Counted from the first letter of the stretch, positions 1 through 8,778 are shown. The stretch is 64,000 nt of DNA from Streptoalloteichus tenebrarius (GCF_024171885.1 NZ_JAMTCP010000005.1:62001-126000); one strand, 5' to 3'. Notes: generated by a model not told the origin, from the sequence alone. Translations and numbers: made by a program.

Positions 1-263
1 TCGCCCCGCCGCCCGCCACCGCCCTCCCGGCGCTGCGCGGCATGATGCGCGAGGTCGTGACCTCGGGAACCGCGAAGGAACTCGCCGGGATCGCCGGGCT
101 GCACGGCAAGACGGGCACCGCGGAGTACCAGGACGACGGCCGCTCACACGGCTGGTTCGTGGGTTTCCGGGGCGACGTGGCGTTCGCCGTGCTCGTCATG
201 GACGGCGGATCGTCCAAGCCGGCGGTGCGCATCGCGGGGGACTTCCTCAACGCGGTCGGCTGA
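1..263 (+). CDS. Penicillin-binding protein transpeptidase, C-terminal part
   Basis: This is the 3' end of a serine transpeptidase that cross-links peptidoglycan outside the membrane. The gene begins before the window and the frame is open from base 3. The translated tail contains HGKTGTAE, the KTG box of the penicillin-binding fold that lines the active site, followed by GWFVGF and a FAVLVMDGG strand typical of the end of this domain. The SxxK and SxN boxes lie upstream of the window, so the class (PbpA-like or other) cannot be decided. A strong palindrome follows the stop at 316-343. Confidence 0.88.
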   Translation, partial: APPPATALPALRGMMREVVTSGTAKELAGIAGLHGKTGTAEYQDDGRSHGWFVGFRGDVAFAVLVMDGGSSKPAVRIAGDFLNAVG

Positions 264-315
264 GCGCCGTGGCGGGGCGGTGAAGGGGCGGTGAGAGTCC
301 CCGCCGCCGGTCGTC

Positions 316-343
316 CCCACCCCCGCCGATCGGCGGGGGTGGG
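316..343. terminator. Perfect 28-bp palindrome after the PBP gene
   Basis: CCCACCCCCGCCGA is followed directly by its exact reverse complement. It lies 53 bp after the PBP stop and suits an intrinsic terminator without a T-run, as is common in actinomycetes. A second perfect palindrome, GGTGGGGCGCCCCACC, sits at 358-373. The remaining gap up to the next gene (374-612) shows only a possible -10 (TAGTCT near 380). Confidence 0.6.
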
Positions 344-612
344 CACCCTCCACTTTCGGTGGGGCGCCCCACCATCTCCTAGTCTCGCCCGCGACGACGA
401 CGGCCAGGACGCCGACGGGGGATCCCGGCGCCACCAGCGGTCGTTCGTCGGACGGCCGGCCGGTCGGCGGGAGAACACGCGTCGGGGGGACGCGTCGGGG
501 GTCCGCCGCCCGGCCGGCCGAGCGGTCGGCCCCGGCCATCGAGTACTACTGGGGCGTGACGAATCGTGGCTGGGGAACGCGCGGCCGCCGGCCCGGCGCG
601 CCCCGACGTGAC

Positions 613-2325
613 ATGCCGGAACGACCGACGACCGGGGAACACCGCGACCGGGACGACGCGGCGCTGGTCGACGAACTGCGGCGGCTCGACGGCGGCCGCT
701 ACGGGCAGTACCGGGGCCTGGGCGGGCGGTGGCGCTTCCCCGGCCACGTGCTGGAGGTGGCCCGTGTCCAGGCCGACCCCTACGCCCCGCCCAGCAGACT
801 CGTCGTCACCGTGCCGGCCGAGGTCGCCGAGCTGCCCCGCGACCTGTGGGACACGCCGGTCAGGGCCAGGGCGCTGGCCGGCTACCTCGTCCGCCAGGTC
901 GGCCGTCGGCTGCCCGAGCACGGCTTCCGGCTCGACGTGGGCGGCCAGGAGGTGCTGGACCGCTCCTCCTGCCGGGTCGAGGACGGCCGCGTGGTCCTGC
1001 GCCTGGGCATGGACCTGCCGGGCAGGGGCCGGGTGATCGACGGCAGGGCCGCCGAGCGGATGCTGTGCCGCGAGCTGCCGGCGGCGGTCTCCGCCGGCGC
1101 GCGCTGGGCCGCGCTGGACCAGGAGGAGGCGCGGGCGTTCGTCGACTCGGTCGAGGACACCGACGCGCTGCGCAGGGCCCTGCCCGAGCTGGGTTTGGTG
1201 GCGTTCGTCGCCGACGGCGCGGTCCTGCCCCGGCGCAGCGGGGTCGACGACCGGCCGCTGCCCGGCGGCGGGGTGCCGTTCGAGTCGCCCGAGTCGCTGC
1301 GGGTCGCGGTGGACCTGCCGCACCGGGGGCGGGTGACCGGAATGGGCGTGCCGGAGGGCGTCACGCTCGTCGTCGGCGGGGGATTCCACGGCAAGTCCAC
1401 CCTGCTGCGGGCGCTGGAGAAGGGCGTCTACGACCACGTGCCCGGTGACGGGCGCGAACTGGTGGTCTCCCGGCCGGACACGGTGAAGATCAGGGCCGAG
1501 GACGGCCGCCGGGTGACCAGGGTGGACGTCAGCCCGTTCGTCGCGCACCTGCCCACGGGCGCGGACACCACCGACTTCTCCACCGACAACGCGTCGGGCT
1601 CGACCTCGCAGGCCGCGTCCATCATGGAGGCGTTGGAGGCGGGCGCCGGGGTGTTGCTGGTGGACGAGGACACCGCCGCGACCAACCTGATGATCAGGGA
1701 CGCGCGGATGCAGGCGCTGGTGGCCAAGGACAAGGAGCCGCTCACGCCGTTCGTGGACCTGGTGCGGCCGTTGCACCGCCGGCACGGCGTGTCGACCGTG
1801 CTCGTGGTGGGCGGCTCCGGCGACTACCTCGACGTGGCCGACAGGGTGGTCATGATGGACGCCTACCGCCCGGTCGAGGTCACCGCGCGCGCCCGCGAGC
1901 TGGCCGCCACCCCGACCGGACGGCACGTGGAGGGCTCCGGGTTCGACAGCCCCCGCCGCCGCGTGCCCGACCCGGGGTCGGTCGAGGCGGAGTCGGGCGG
2001 CCGCGTCCGGATCCGCAACCGGGGAGCCGACGCGCTGGTGCTGGGCGAGTCCGAAGTGGACCTGCGCGCGGTCGAGCAGATCGTGGACCCCAGCCAGGTC
2101 ACCGGCATCGGGCTGGCGGTCCTGCGCTGCCTGCGGGCCGGGCACCTCGACGGCGCGGCCACGGTGGCGGAGGTCCTCGACCGGCTCGACGAGGACCTGG
2201 GCGCGGACGGCGTGTCGGTGCTGCTGGGCGAACGGTCCCTGGACGACTTCGTGGTGCCGCGCCGGCACGAGGTCGCGGCGGCGCTGAACCGCCTGCGCAC
2301 GCTGCGCGTCCGCGAGTTGGTCTGA
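613..2325 (+). CDS. ABC-class predicted ATPase (ABC_ATPase family, PF09818-like)
   Basis: The product is a cytoplasmic P-loop NTPase of about 570 residues, resembling the conserved predicted ATPase of the ABC class whose cellular role is unknown. The Walker A loop reads GGGFHGKST near the middle of the protein. The Walker B region reads GVLLVDEDTAATN, with DED in place of the usual DE. An N-terminal segment (LRRLDGGRYGQYRGLGG, then DPYAPPSR) and the SGSTSQAASIMEALEAG signature-like loop fit the family. An in-frame GTG at 556 would add 19 Arg/Gly-rich residues; I prefer ATG 613, although neither start has a clear Shine-Dalgarno sequence. It appears monocistronic between two strong palindromes. 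Confidence 0.85.
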   Translation: MPERPTTGEHRDRDDAALVDELRRLDGGRYGQYRGLGGRWRFPGHVLEVARVQADPYAPPSRLVVTVPAEVAELPRDLWDTPVRARALAGYLVRQVGRRLPEHGFRLDVGGQEVLDRSSCRVEDGRVVLRLGMDLPGRGRVIDGRAAERMLCRELPAAVSAGARWAALDQEEARAFVDSVEDTDALRRALPELGLVAFVADGAVLPRRSGVDDRPLPGGGVPFESPESLRVAVDLPHRGRVTGMGVPEGVTLVVGGGFHGKSTLLRALEKGVYDHVPGDGRELVVSRPDTVKIRAEDGRRVTRVDVSPFVAHLPTGADTTDFSTDNASGSTSQAASIMEALEAGAGVLLVDEDTAATNLMIRDARMQALVAKDKEPLTPFVDLVRPLHRRHGVSTVLVVGGSGDYLDVADRVVMMDAYRPVEVTARARELAATPTGRHVEGSGFDSPRRRVPDPGSVEAESGGRVRIRNRGADALVLGESEVDLRAVEQIVDPSQVTGIGLAVLRCLRAGHLDGAATVAEVLDRLDEDLGADGVSVLLGERSLDDFVVPRRHEVAAALNRLRTLRVRELV

Positions 2326-2329
2326 GCGA

Positions 2330-2369
2330 CGGCCCGTCCCGGCTCCCCGCGGGGAGCCGGGACGGGCCG
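2330..2369. terminator. Perfect 40-bp palindrome, bidirectional terminator
   Basis: Twenty bases from 2330 are followed immediately by their exact reverse complement (centre at CCCCG|CGGGG). It starts five bases after the ATPase stop and lies between convergent genes, so it probably stops transcription from both sides. Confidence 0.75.
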
Positions 2370-2418
2370 CGTCGTCCTCGACCGGCACAGCGAGCGTCCA
2401 CTGAGATCCCACTGAGAG

Positions 2419-2429
2419 TCCACTGTGGA
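2419..2429. repeat. TCCACWGTGGA palindrome, one of five in the window
   Basis: TCCACTGTGGA at this site recurs with a T or A centre at 4668-4678, 5324-5334, 32493-32503 and 58498-58508. Most copies have one more matching base per side. Three lie in intergenic DNA and one lies inside the helicase gene. Function unknown; it may be a dispersed protein-binding site. Confidence 0.6.
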
Positions 2430-2590
2430 CGCTTCGTCGCGTGCCCGTCGGGAGTCCGATCACTGGGTGATCGAGGTGACTGAGGCGACGGGGGAGTGGG
2501 CCGATCGGGACGTCATGACGTGCTCCCGCTCGTCGAAGGCAGGGCGCGCGGCCCTCGCGCTCCCGACGCGTCGGCTCCGGCCCGCTCCTG

Positions 2591-2635
2591 CGGCTGGTTC
2601 AGCGCCGGCTGGCTCAGCTCCGGCTGGTTCAGCGC
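2591..2635. repeat. Three 15-bp tandem repeats
   Basis: Three consecutive 15-mers based on CGGCTGGTTCAGCGC; the first and third are identical and the middle one has two changes. They abut the 3' end of the hypothetical gene on the minus strand, and the last copy reaches its final codons. Confidence 0.8.
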
Positions 2636-2898
2636 CGCGGCGCGGAGGCGGTGGTGAAGCCGCCCCACGCGTTCGTGCGCGCCCACGCGGCGAAGAAGGC
2701 GTTCCGGGTCTGCCACACCCCGGTCACGTCCTCGGCGACGGCCGCGGCGTCCGTGGCGGTCCGGCTCACCCACTGGGTCACCGGGTCCACGGTGTCCCGC
2801 ACCGCGACCGGCTCCCACCCGCGCCGTGGCTCACCCGTCAGTCCCACGGAGCGGGCGTCGAACGCGTACCACCGGGTCGACCACTGCTGACCGGACAT
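2629..2898 (-). CDS. Small hypothetical protein (89 aa)
   Basis: I do not recognise the family. The start ATG at 2898 is chosen because GAAGGGATG lies about 10 bases upstream; a longer reading from 2934 adds 12 residues without support. The protein is soluble-looking and aromatic-rich (WSTRWYAFD, VWQTRNAFFAAWARTNAWGGF) with no signal peptide or membrane segment. It converges on the ATPase gene across the 40-bp palindrome. Sensible residue composition and the ribosome binding site support it being real, but no function can be offered. Confidence 0.55.
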   Translation of the reverse strand: MSGQQWSTRWYAFDARSVGLTGEPRRGWEPVAVRDTVDPVTQWVSRTATDAAAVAEDVTGVWQTRNAFFAAWARTNAWGGFTTASAPRR

Positions 2899-3301
2899 GG
2901 CCTGGTTGCATCCCTTCTCGTCGGACCGCCCCACCCCCGGGGCCGGTCACCGCCACCGCGCCGCACAGCTCCACGAAGCGACGCGAATCACATTCTCAAC
3001 CATGTGCGCACAGTTGATTACTCAGGGTGGCGACACGAGAAGGGGTGAGCGGGACGTGCCCTGACCAGGGCACCACTGGTCGCCGCACGTGGCGGGACGG
3101 CTCCTCACGCCGCTCGGAGAGCGCGGACGAGGACGTCTCCACCGGCCTCGACACCCGCGCTGGTCCGGTGGGGCGCGCGGGACGGGCGCGCCCAGTGGGA
3201 CGCGGCGGAGGAGTAGTTCCGGAGAGGTACGGCCGAATTGCTCTGCGGGGCGACGACGTTCGGCACATGACGACGGAGCGGCGCGGTGCGACGATGCGTT
3301 C

Positions 3302-3973
3302 GTGCACCTGTGCGAGGCCCCGACCCGAAAGGGTTGGCCTTGCCGCCGGCGAGTGACGCTGGCGACGGGCCGTTGTCACTTACACGCCGACCTCGACGGG
3401 GCGTCCCCCGGACCGCCCCCCGACGTCGTGGCGTCCGGGAACGGCGCGGGTCCGCCGCACGACGCGGGCCAGCCGGACGGCGTGGTCGACCTGCGACGGT
3501 TCCGGATCGTCAGCGTGGCCGAGCGCGCCGCGAGCGCGGCGTGGCGTCGGGCCGCGCAGCAGCGCTTCGCCGAGGTGGTGGGCGCTCCGATCTGGGAGAC
3601 CCTGCGTGCCGGGCCGAGCACGCCGTGCTGCCGCCGGCTCGCGTTGATCGCCCGCCTGCTCGTGGGGCTGCGGCCCCGTCGACGGGTCGCGGTGGCGACG
3701 GTGGTGCGCCAGGCGTTGCGACTGCGCCGCAACTCCACGCTGGAGCGCTTCGCGGTGGCACGGGTGGCCGAGCGCATCGCGGTGCCGGGAGCGGAGGGCG
3801 TGGTGGCCACGGCAGGAGCGGTGCGGGCGATGGGCATCGTGCTGTGCGCGCTCGACGGCGGACTGTCCTCGTGCGCGTGCCTGTGGGACCTGGTGGGCTC
3901 CGGGACGCCGACCGAGGCGGACCTGTCGGAGTTCCTGTGGCGCTCGGCGTTGGACGACCTCGTGCGGCCGTGA
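3302..3973 (+). CDS. Hypothetical protein with N-terminal Cys/His (DUF5763-like) motif
   Basis: This 223-residue protein opens with CEAPTRKGWPCRRRV followed by GRCHLH. That C-x8-C-x9-C-x2-H arrangement resembles the small zinc-binding DUF5763-type modules. The rest (from DLRRFRIVSV) is helical, rich in Arg and Ala, with two CC/CxC pairs (TPCCRR, SSCACL); I cannot assign it. GTG 3302 is chosen because it places the motif at the N-terminus; longer in-frame extensions are Arg/Gly-rich and look non-coding. It converges with the IPP isomerase gene, 19 bp away. Confidence 0.6.
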   Translation: MHLCEAPTRKGWPCRRRVTLATGRCHLHADLDGASPGPPPDVVASGNGAGPPHDAGQPDGVVDLRRFRIVSVAERAASAAWRRAAQQRFAEVVGAPIWETLRAGPSTPCCRRLALIARLLVGLRPRRRVAVATVVRQALRLRRNSTLERFAVARVAERIAVPGAEGVVATAGAVRAMGIVLCALDGGLSSCACLWDLVGSGTPTEADLSEFLWRSALDDLVRP

Positions 3974-3992
3974 CCCTTTCGGGGGCGGCGCG

Positions 3993-4532
3993 TCAGTCGC
4001 CGAACACCTCGGCCAGCAGCGGGAGCTGCTCGGCGGCCCACGGGCTGATCGCCCACGGCGCCACCCTGCCCAGCTCGGCCAGCTCCGACCAGGGCGCCCA
4101 CCGCCACTCGACGACCTCGTCCGGGTTGGGGACCGGCTCGCCGGCGGCGGTGGCGCGGAAGACCGGGCAGACCTCGTTCTCCACGGTCCCGTCCGGGGCG
4201 GTGGCGCGGTAGGCGAAGTCGGGCAGCACCAGCTCGACGTCGACGAGGTCGAGCCCCAGCTCGTGCCCGGCCCTGCGCCGCACCGCGTCGGCCAGCTCCT
4301 CGCCGGGGGCGGGGTGGCCGCAGAACGAGTTCGTCCACACCCCTGGCCAGGTCCGCTTCGCCAGCGCCCTGCGGGTGACCAGCACGTTGCCGCGCCCGTC
4401 GAACACGTAGCAGGAGAAGGCCAGGTGCAGCGGGGTGTGCGCGTGGTGGACGGTGCGCTTGTCCGCCGTGCCGACCGGACGACGGTGCTCGTCCAGCAGC
4501 ACCACCCGTTCGGGTGGGGTGGCAGCGGACAC
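3993..4532 (-). CDS. idi: Isopentenyl-diphosphate delta-isomerase, type I
   Basis: It interconverts isopentenyl and dimethylallyl diphosphate in the cytoplasm, supplying both C5 units for isoprenoids. The 179-residue length is normal. The Nudix-type fold shows the metal-binding H-x6-H region (VHHAHTPLHLAFS), the catalytic cysteine in TNSFCGHP and the conserved glutamates in VENEVCPVF. The start ATG at 4532 follows a GGAGGA-like sequence on the minus strand. A squalene/phytoene-synthase-family gene lies about 0.8 kb away on the same strand, so the two may serve a common isoprenoid need, although an oppositely oriented gene lies between them. Confidence 0.93.
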   Translation of the reverse strand: MSAATPPERVVLLDEHRRPVGTADKRTVHHAHTPLHLAFSCYVFDGRGNVLVTRRALAKRTWPGVWTNSFCGHPAPGEELADAVRRRAGHELGLDLVDVELVLPDFAYRATAPDGTVENEVCPVFRATAAGEPVPNPDEVVEWRWAPWSELAELGRVAPWAISPWAAEQLPLLAEVFGD

Positions 4533-4850
4533 GTGTCCTCCTCGACGTCGACGGACCGGGGCGACCCCGCGGGCGGAGGTTACGCCGCGTGGCGGCCCTC
4601 ATGCCACTCGGCGGACACCGGGCCGATGACCGGGTGATCGCCACGGCGGGGCCGGTCACGGACCTCGTCCACAGTGGACCTTGGTGGCGCGGGGGCGTCG
4701 CGGCGCGCGCCGAGGACGAGCCGGGCGCGGGGGTCGGAGGAGCCGGGCGCGGCGCGCGCTCGCCGTCCTCCCCGCCGGCGACGCCGACAGCCGGGCGATC
4801 TTCACCGGGCCGGGCTTCACCCCGCCGAACCGGCCGCCGATGCAACGACG

Positions 4851-5252
4851 GTGGACGGATATCCCGAGTTCGTTCCGCCGTGGCCCCCGCTGCACACCCG
4901 CGCGATCGAGTCGACCTGGATCGAGGACTGCGTGCACTGGCACGGATTCGTCGAGGGGAGCCGCCGGTACGTCGTGCTGCACAGCCCGGACGAGGTCGCC
5001 AACTGGCTGGGCGGCGAGCTGGAGGCCCGCGCGGCCGACCTGCCCGTCGTGCCGCCGAACGACCGCGAGGTCGTGGACTTCGACGACGAGGACGCCCTGG
5101 AGTACTGGCACGTCACGAACCTGATCGTGGCCAGCAGGGGCGACTCCATCTGGCAGACGGTGCGCACGAAGGCCGGTCCCGCCGTCACCCTCCGCGCCGA
5201 GGCGCGCACGCCGGTCACCTGCGACGACCCGACCCACCTCGCCGGCCCCTGA
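4851..5252 (+). CDS. Hypothetical protein (about 133 aa), start uncertain
   Basis: The convincing coding signal runs from about VDGYPEFVPPWPPLH to the stop: acidic, tryptophan-containing segments (ESTWIEDCVHWHGFVEG, WHVTNLIVASRGDSIW) unlike the Arg-rich translation upstream. The start is set at GTG 4851, without a good ribosome binding site. The same frame is open back to 4674 and a neighbouring frame contains SRAIFTGPGFTPPNRPP just upstream, so a frameshift or a different start is possible. Family unknown. It sits between the two isoprenoid genes on the opposite strand. Confidence 0.5.
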   Translation: MDGYPEFVPPWPPLHTRAIESTWIEDCVHWHGFVEGSRRYVVLHSPDEVANWLGGELEARAADLPVVPPNDREVVDFDDEDALEYWHVTNLIVASRGDSIWQTVRTKAGPAVTLRAEARTPVTCDDPTHLAGP

Positions 5253-5344
5253 CCCGGCGGGTCCGTTCCCCGGCCCGCGCGGCCCGCGCGGCCCGCGACG
5301 TCAGCGCCGACGGGCGTGGACGCTCCACAGTGGACTGGGGGCGC

Positions 5345-6331
5345 TCAGGGCCCCGTCGCCGCTGAGGCGCGCGGTCCGAGCGGACTGGCGCGCCACGACC
5401 ACACCGCCCTCACGTAGGACCGGACGATCACGCGGACGCGCAGGGCGGTGTCGCGCCAGTGCGGCGGGGCGAACACGTCGAAGTCGACGTGCTCCCACTC
5501 GTCGAGGACCAGCAACGCCAGGCGCGTGAACAACCGGGGGAACTCGCGACTCGTGGGGTGCAGGTGGTCCCAGTAACCCCATCCCTGCTCGAAGAGCCGG
5601 CGGGCGCGCGCCGCCTGGAAGCGGAAGAGCTGCCGGACCTCCGGCGAGCAGCGGCCCTGGCGCGCCGCCCGTTCCAGGTCGATGCGTTCCAGGTCGAACC
5701 GGTACAGGTCCTCCAGCGGGAGGTAGAGGCGGCCCAGCGCGAGGTCCTCGACGAGGTCGTGCACGCAGTCGACGAGCTGCAACGCCACGGTGATCGGCGC
5801 CAGCAGCCGTTCGGCCTCCTCGCTCCTGGGCTCCAGGATGACGTTGGCCCACGCGGCCGTGCTCGTGGCCACCGCGTGCACGTACCGCTCGAACTCCCCG
5901 TAGGTGGCGAACTCGGTGGCCCCGAGGTCCGTGCTCCACGCGCGCAGCGTCGCGGTGACCGCGTCGCCCGGGATGTCCCAGGTCCGCATGGTGTGCGCCC
6001 AGGCCCGCGCCACCAGCTCGCCCCGCCGTTCGTGCGCGGAGCGGGCCGGCTCGGCGGGCTCGCCGGCGAGCACCGCGCCCAGCCGGCGCAGCCAGCGGTC
6101 GTAGCGCTCGGCGCGTTCGTCGACACCGGACCCGAGGTCGTCCAGAATGTCGTCGGTATAGGTGATGAACGCGCCGAGCGCGGAATAGTACGGACGTTTC
6201 GCCGGTGGCAGCCAGAACAACAGCGCGTGGTATCCACCGGCGCGTTCCCTGCCCGTGCGGAAACATTCCGCGTAGGCGGACCGCAGCCGGGGGTCCCGCA
6301 GCCCCGCCGCGTCCAGACAACGCCTGACCAC
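5345..6331 (-). CDS. Squalene/phytoene synthase family protein
   Basis: This all-helical prenyl-condensing enzyme (328 aa) probably joins two prenyl diphosphates head-to-head. Both Asp-rich motifs are visible: TYTDDILDD around residue 58 and LVDCVHDLVED near residue 185; they bind the substrate diphosphates through magnesium. There is no membrane anchor. GTG 6331 is the first usable start. It could be a phytoene, squalene or related synthase, and the sequence does not tell which. No phytoene desaturase or hopene cyclase is visible nearby, so the pathway is undetermined. IPP isomerase lies downstream on the same strand. Confidence 0.85.
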   Translation of the reverse strand: MVRRCLDAAGLRDPRLRSAYAECFRTGRERAGGYHALLFWLPPAKRPYYSALGAFITYTDDILDDLGSGVDERAERYDRWLRRLGAVLAGEPAEPARSAHERRGELVARAWAHTMRTWDIPGDAVTATLRAWSTDLGATEFATYGEFERYVHAVATSTAAWANVILEPRSEEAERLLAPITVALQLVDCVHDLVEDLALGRLYLPLEDLYRFDLERIDLERAARQGRCSPEVRQLFRFQAARARRLFEQGWGYWDHLHPTSREFPRLFTRLALLVLDEWEHVDFDVFAPPHWRDTALRVRVIVRSYVRAVWSWRASPLGPRASAATGP

Positions 6332-6606
6332 CGGTTCACCTTCCGTGCGCCAGATCCGGAAGGCCCGACTCTATCCGCCTGACGGCGGACGACACCACGA
6401 GTGACTTGTCCCCATTTCCGGGTCATCTGCCGGACGGTGGGTGACGACCCCGTGACGGCGCTGCGCCGTCGAGGGGACCGGTCTCGACCGAAGCGGTGAG
6501 CTGGTCGGGGCGGAGGTGTGTGGCCAGGGGCAGGCCGGCGAGGCCCGCGTGTCAGCTCGGTTCCTGACCCGTTCCGGACCCGTTCCGGACCCGTTCCGGA
6601 CCGGCC
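6332..6606. repeat. Gap with 3.4 copies of an 11-bp tandem repeat
   Basis: GACCCGTTCCG repeats at 6566-6576, 6577-6587 and 6588-6598, followed by GACC. It lies just downstream of the cysteine-dioxygenase-like gene. No terminator hairpin or other gene is seen in the rest of this 275-bp gap. Confidence 0.75.
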
Positions 6607-7140
6607 TCAGACCACGGCCCTGACCGGCTCCGTGTAAACCCGGTTGATGCTCGTGCCCAGCTCAGCGATGTTCGCGCCGTAGACGTGGATCGACACGGCC
6701 AGCGTGTCGCCGCAGTTGCGCACCTTGTGGATGTCCTCCTCCGGCGGCACCAGCCAGCAGACCTCGCCCGGCGCGTTCCGCTCCGTCCCGGTCTCGACGA
6801 GCACGCGCTCGTCGGCGTCGAAGTGGTAGCGGATCTCCTCCTCCTGGCCGGTGAGCACCCCCACCACGCACCAGCAGACGTGGCTGTGCACGGGCGTCTC
6901 CTGACCCGGCAGCCACACCAGCGACACGACCGAGAACCGGCCCTCGGGGTCCACGTGCACGAGGTGCTGCCGGTAGGCCTCGGGATCGGGCTCCATGTGG
7001 CGCGCGTCGAGCACGTCCCCGCTCCGCAACAGTTTCTCCAGGCGCCGCGCCGCCTGTTCCGCCCGCGTTTCCGGACCGATGTCCGCGGAATGCATTCGCT
7101 CCAGATCGGCCACGAAGTCCCGCATCGCTGAGGTCAACAT
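6607..7140 (-). CDS. Cysteine dioxygenase family (thiol dioxygenase) cupin
   Basis: It is predicted to oxidise a small thiol such as cysteine to its sulfinate with an iron centre. This is a single-domain cupin of 177 residues. The metal-binding H-x-H is seen in TPVHSHVCWCVVGVL and a third histidine in EEDIHKVRN. ATG 7140 is preceded by GGAGG at ideal spacing, so the earlier in-frame start at 7206 is rejected. It is divergent from a LysR-type regulator, its likely controller. The substrate (cysteine or 3-mercaptopropionate) is not settled from sequence. Confidence 0.87.
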   Translation of the reverse strand: MLTSAMRDFVADLERMHSADIGPETRAEQAARRLEKLLRSGDVLDARHMEPDPEAYRQHLVHVDPEGRFSVVSLVWLPGQETPVHSHVCWCVVGVLTGQEEEIRYHFDADERVLVETGTERNAPGEVCWLVPPEEDIHKVRNCGDTLAVSIHVYGANIAELGTSINRVYTEPVRAVV

Positions 7141-7315
7141 ATCGGCCTCCGGTTCGGTGGGGGTTTCCTGCGACCGAGCATGGCGGCGCGCCATCCCCCG
7201 GTCCAATCACCGTTCGTCGCTCCGACCCCAAGCGCCGCTTATAGGAGCAGGTGGCCGACCATTAGCCGGGTTACGGGCGGTTCGCGGGAACCCAAGTCGT
7301 GGTAATGGTTGACGG
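7141..7315. promoter_or_regulatory. Divergent promoter region, thiol dioxygenase / LysR
   Basis: A 175-bp intergenic region between divergent starts. It contains AT-richer patches (CTTATAGGAG near 7240 and CATTAGCC near 7260) against a very GC-rich background, as expected for promoters and LysR sites. No exact T-N11-A palindrome stands out. Confidence 0.45.
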
Positions 7316-8329
7316 ATGTTGGAACTGCGCCATCTGCGGGTGCTGCGGGAGATCTCCCGCACCGGGTCCTACTCGGCGGCCGCGCGGAACCTCGGCTACA
7401 CCCAGCCGGCGATCAGCCAGCAGATGAAGGCCCTCGAACGGGCCTACGGCACGCCGCTGGTGGTGCGGACCGGCCGGCGGATCGCGTTCACGGAGGCGGG
7501 GCGGGAGCTGGTCCGGCACGCCAGGACGATCCTCAGCAGCGTGGCCGCCGCCGAGGCGACGCTGACCGCGCTGGCCAACCTCCGGTCGGGGACGGTCCGG
7601 CTGGTCTCGTTCCCCAGCGGGAGCGCGAGCCTGGTGCCGGGCACGGCCGCGACGATGCGACGCCGGCACCCCGGCGTCCGGCTGTCGCTGACCGAGGCCG
7701 AGCCGCCGGAGTCGGTGCGCATGGTCAGGGAGGGCGAGTGCGACCTGGCGCTGACCTTCTCCTACCCGGAGGACGACGACGACGCGGTCGACCTGGTGCG
7801 CATCCCGTTGGTGTCCGACCCGCTCGTGGCGTTGCTGCCAGGGGGCCATCCGCTGGCGGAACAGACCGTCGTGCGGCTCACCGACCTGGCGGGGGAGTCG
7901 TGGATCGCCGGCTGCCCCCGGTGCAGCCAGCACCTGGTGCAGGTGTGTGGGGAGACCGGCTTCACCCCGGACATCGCCTTCTCCACCGACGACAACCTCG
8001 CCGTGCAGAGCCTGGTCGCCAAGGGGCTGGGCGTCGCGGCGTCCCCCGGGCTCGTGCTGAGCTGCGTGCGGCGGACGGACCTGGCGGTGCGGCCGCTGGA
8101 ACCGACCACCTACCGGGAGATCGCGGTGGTCACCTGGCCGGACCACGTCCGGGTGCCGGCGATCAGGGCCACGATCGACGCGCTGCGCGAGGCCGCGCGG
8201 GCTGCCAGGGCGCACGGCCCGTGGTACGACGAGTTCACCGCCTCCGCCTCCTCCGCGGTCGCCGGCTCCCAGGCGCCCGGGGTGGCCGAGGCGGCCGAGG
8301 TGACCGAACTGTCCGAAGTGGACGAATAA
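7316..8329 (+). CDS. LysR-family transcriptional regulator
   Basis: A 337-residue regulator. The N-terminal winged helix-turn-helix reads LRVLREISRTGSYSAAARNL then TQPAISQQMKALE, the LysR signature. It is followed by the two-lobed effector-binding domain (from about residue 90, SGTVRLVSFPSG). The C-terminal 35 residues are Ala/Glu-rich and unusual. It is transcribed divergently from the cysteine-dioxygenase-like gene and probably controls it and itself. The inducer is unknown; CPRCSQH in the effector domain is suggestive of thiol or metal sensing, but that is inference. Confidence 0.92.
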   Translation: MLELRHLRVLREISRTGSYSAAARNLGYTQPAISQQMKALERAYGTPLVVRTGRRIAFTEAGRELVRHARTILSSVAAAEATLTALANLRSGTVRLVSFPSGSASLVPGTAATMRRRHPGVRLSLTEAEPPESVRMVREGECDLALTFSYPEDDDDAVDLVRIPLVSDPLVALLPGGHPLAEQTVVRLTDLAGESWIAGCPRCSQHLVQVCGETGFTPDIAFSTDDNLAVQSLVAKGLGVAASPGLVLSCVRRTDLAVRPLEPTTYREIAVVTWPDHVRVPAIRATIDALREAARAARAHGPWYDEFTASASSAVAGSQAPGVAEAAEVTELSEVDE

Positions 8330-8456
8330 GGCCCGGTGGCGCTCCGGCTCGTCTGGCTGGCCGCCGCACCGCCCCGGACAGGCCGGACACGTCAGGGAAG
8401 CCCCGGTGCCGCCGCAGACCCGACACCGTCATCCGCCGCCTGTCCAGAACACCCAG

Positions 8457-8567
8457 GACAGCCCCCACCCGCCCTGGGGGGCGAGCCCTGCTCCAGCCTA
8501 TCGGCTCCACCACCCGGCCCCAAGGACAAGCCGGCGCCCTGTGGACAACCACAGCGCCTGTGGATAA
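8457..8567. repeat. Conserved element with paired DnaA-box sequences, copy 1
   Basis: It begins with GGACAG plus the hairpin-forming block CCCCCACCCGCCCTGGGGGG and ends with TGTGGACAA (8540-8548) and TGTGGATAA (8559-8567). Both nonamers match DnaA-box consensus forms (TTGTCCACA and TTATCCACA on the other strand). A second copy with the same 19-bp box spacing lies at 16605-16717. This copy sits between the LysR gene and the methyltransferase gene, which converge here. It may be a dispersed DnaA-titrating or structural element. Confidence 0.6.
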
Positions 8568-8729
8568 CTCTGTCCCTCGCACGGGCGAAAGCCTTGACAT
8601 GGGCCCCGACAAGGCCCTGACAGGACGGAGGAGCGAGCCTCCTTCCCCCCTCGCGGTGCCGTCACCCGGCGTGACCATGATCGTCATGGCCGCCATGACG
8701 TTGGCCGCCGTCCCGTTCCTCGTGCGTCG

Positions 8730-8778
8730 AGAAACGGTTCGTGCTCCCAGAAACGGTTCATATTTCTAGAAAGGTTTC
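8730..8778. repeat. Three iteron-like repeats at exact 19-bp spacing
   Basis: AGAAACGGTTC at 8730-8740 and 8749-8759, and AGAAAGGTTTC at 8768-8778, are spaced 19 bp start to start. A weaker GAAAACC follows at about 8787. Each is a partial GAA-N4-TTC palindrome. The array lies between convergent genes, so it is not an ordinary promoter operator. Confidence 0.65.

Noticed and set aside
379-2463. 694-codon frame opposite the ABC-class ATPase
   Set aside because: It is antisense to a gene with clear Walker motifs, and its translation is Arg/Gly/Pro-rich with no family motif.
8457-8778. Origin of replication (oriC or a plasmid origin)
   Set aside because: Only two DnaA-type boxes and three short repeats are present, without dnaA, rep or par genes. 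The second copy of the box element elsewhere also argues for a dispersed element.
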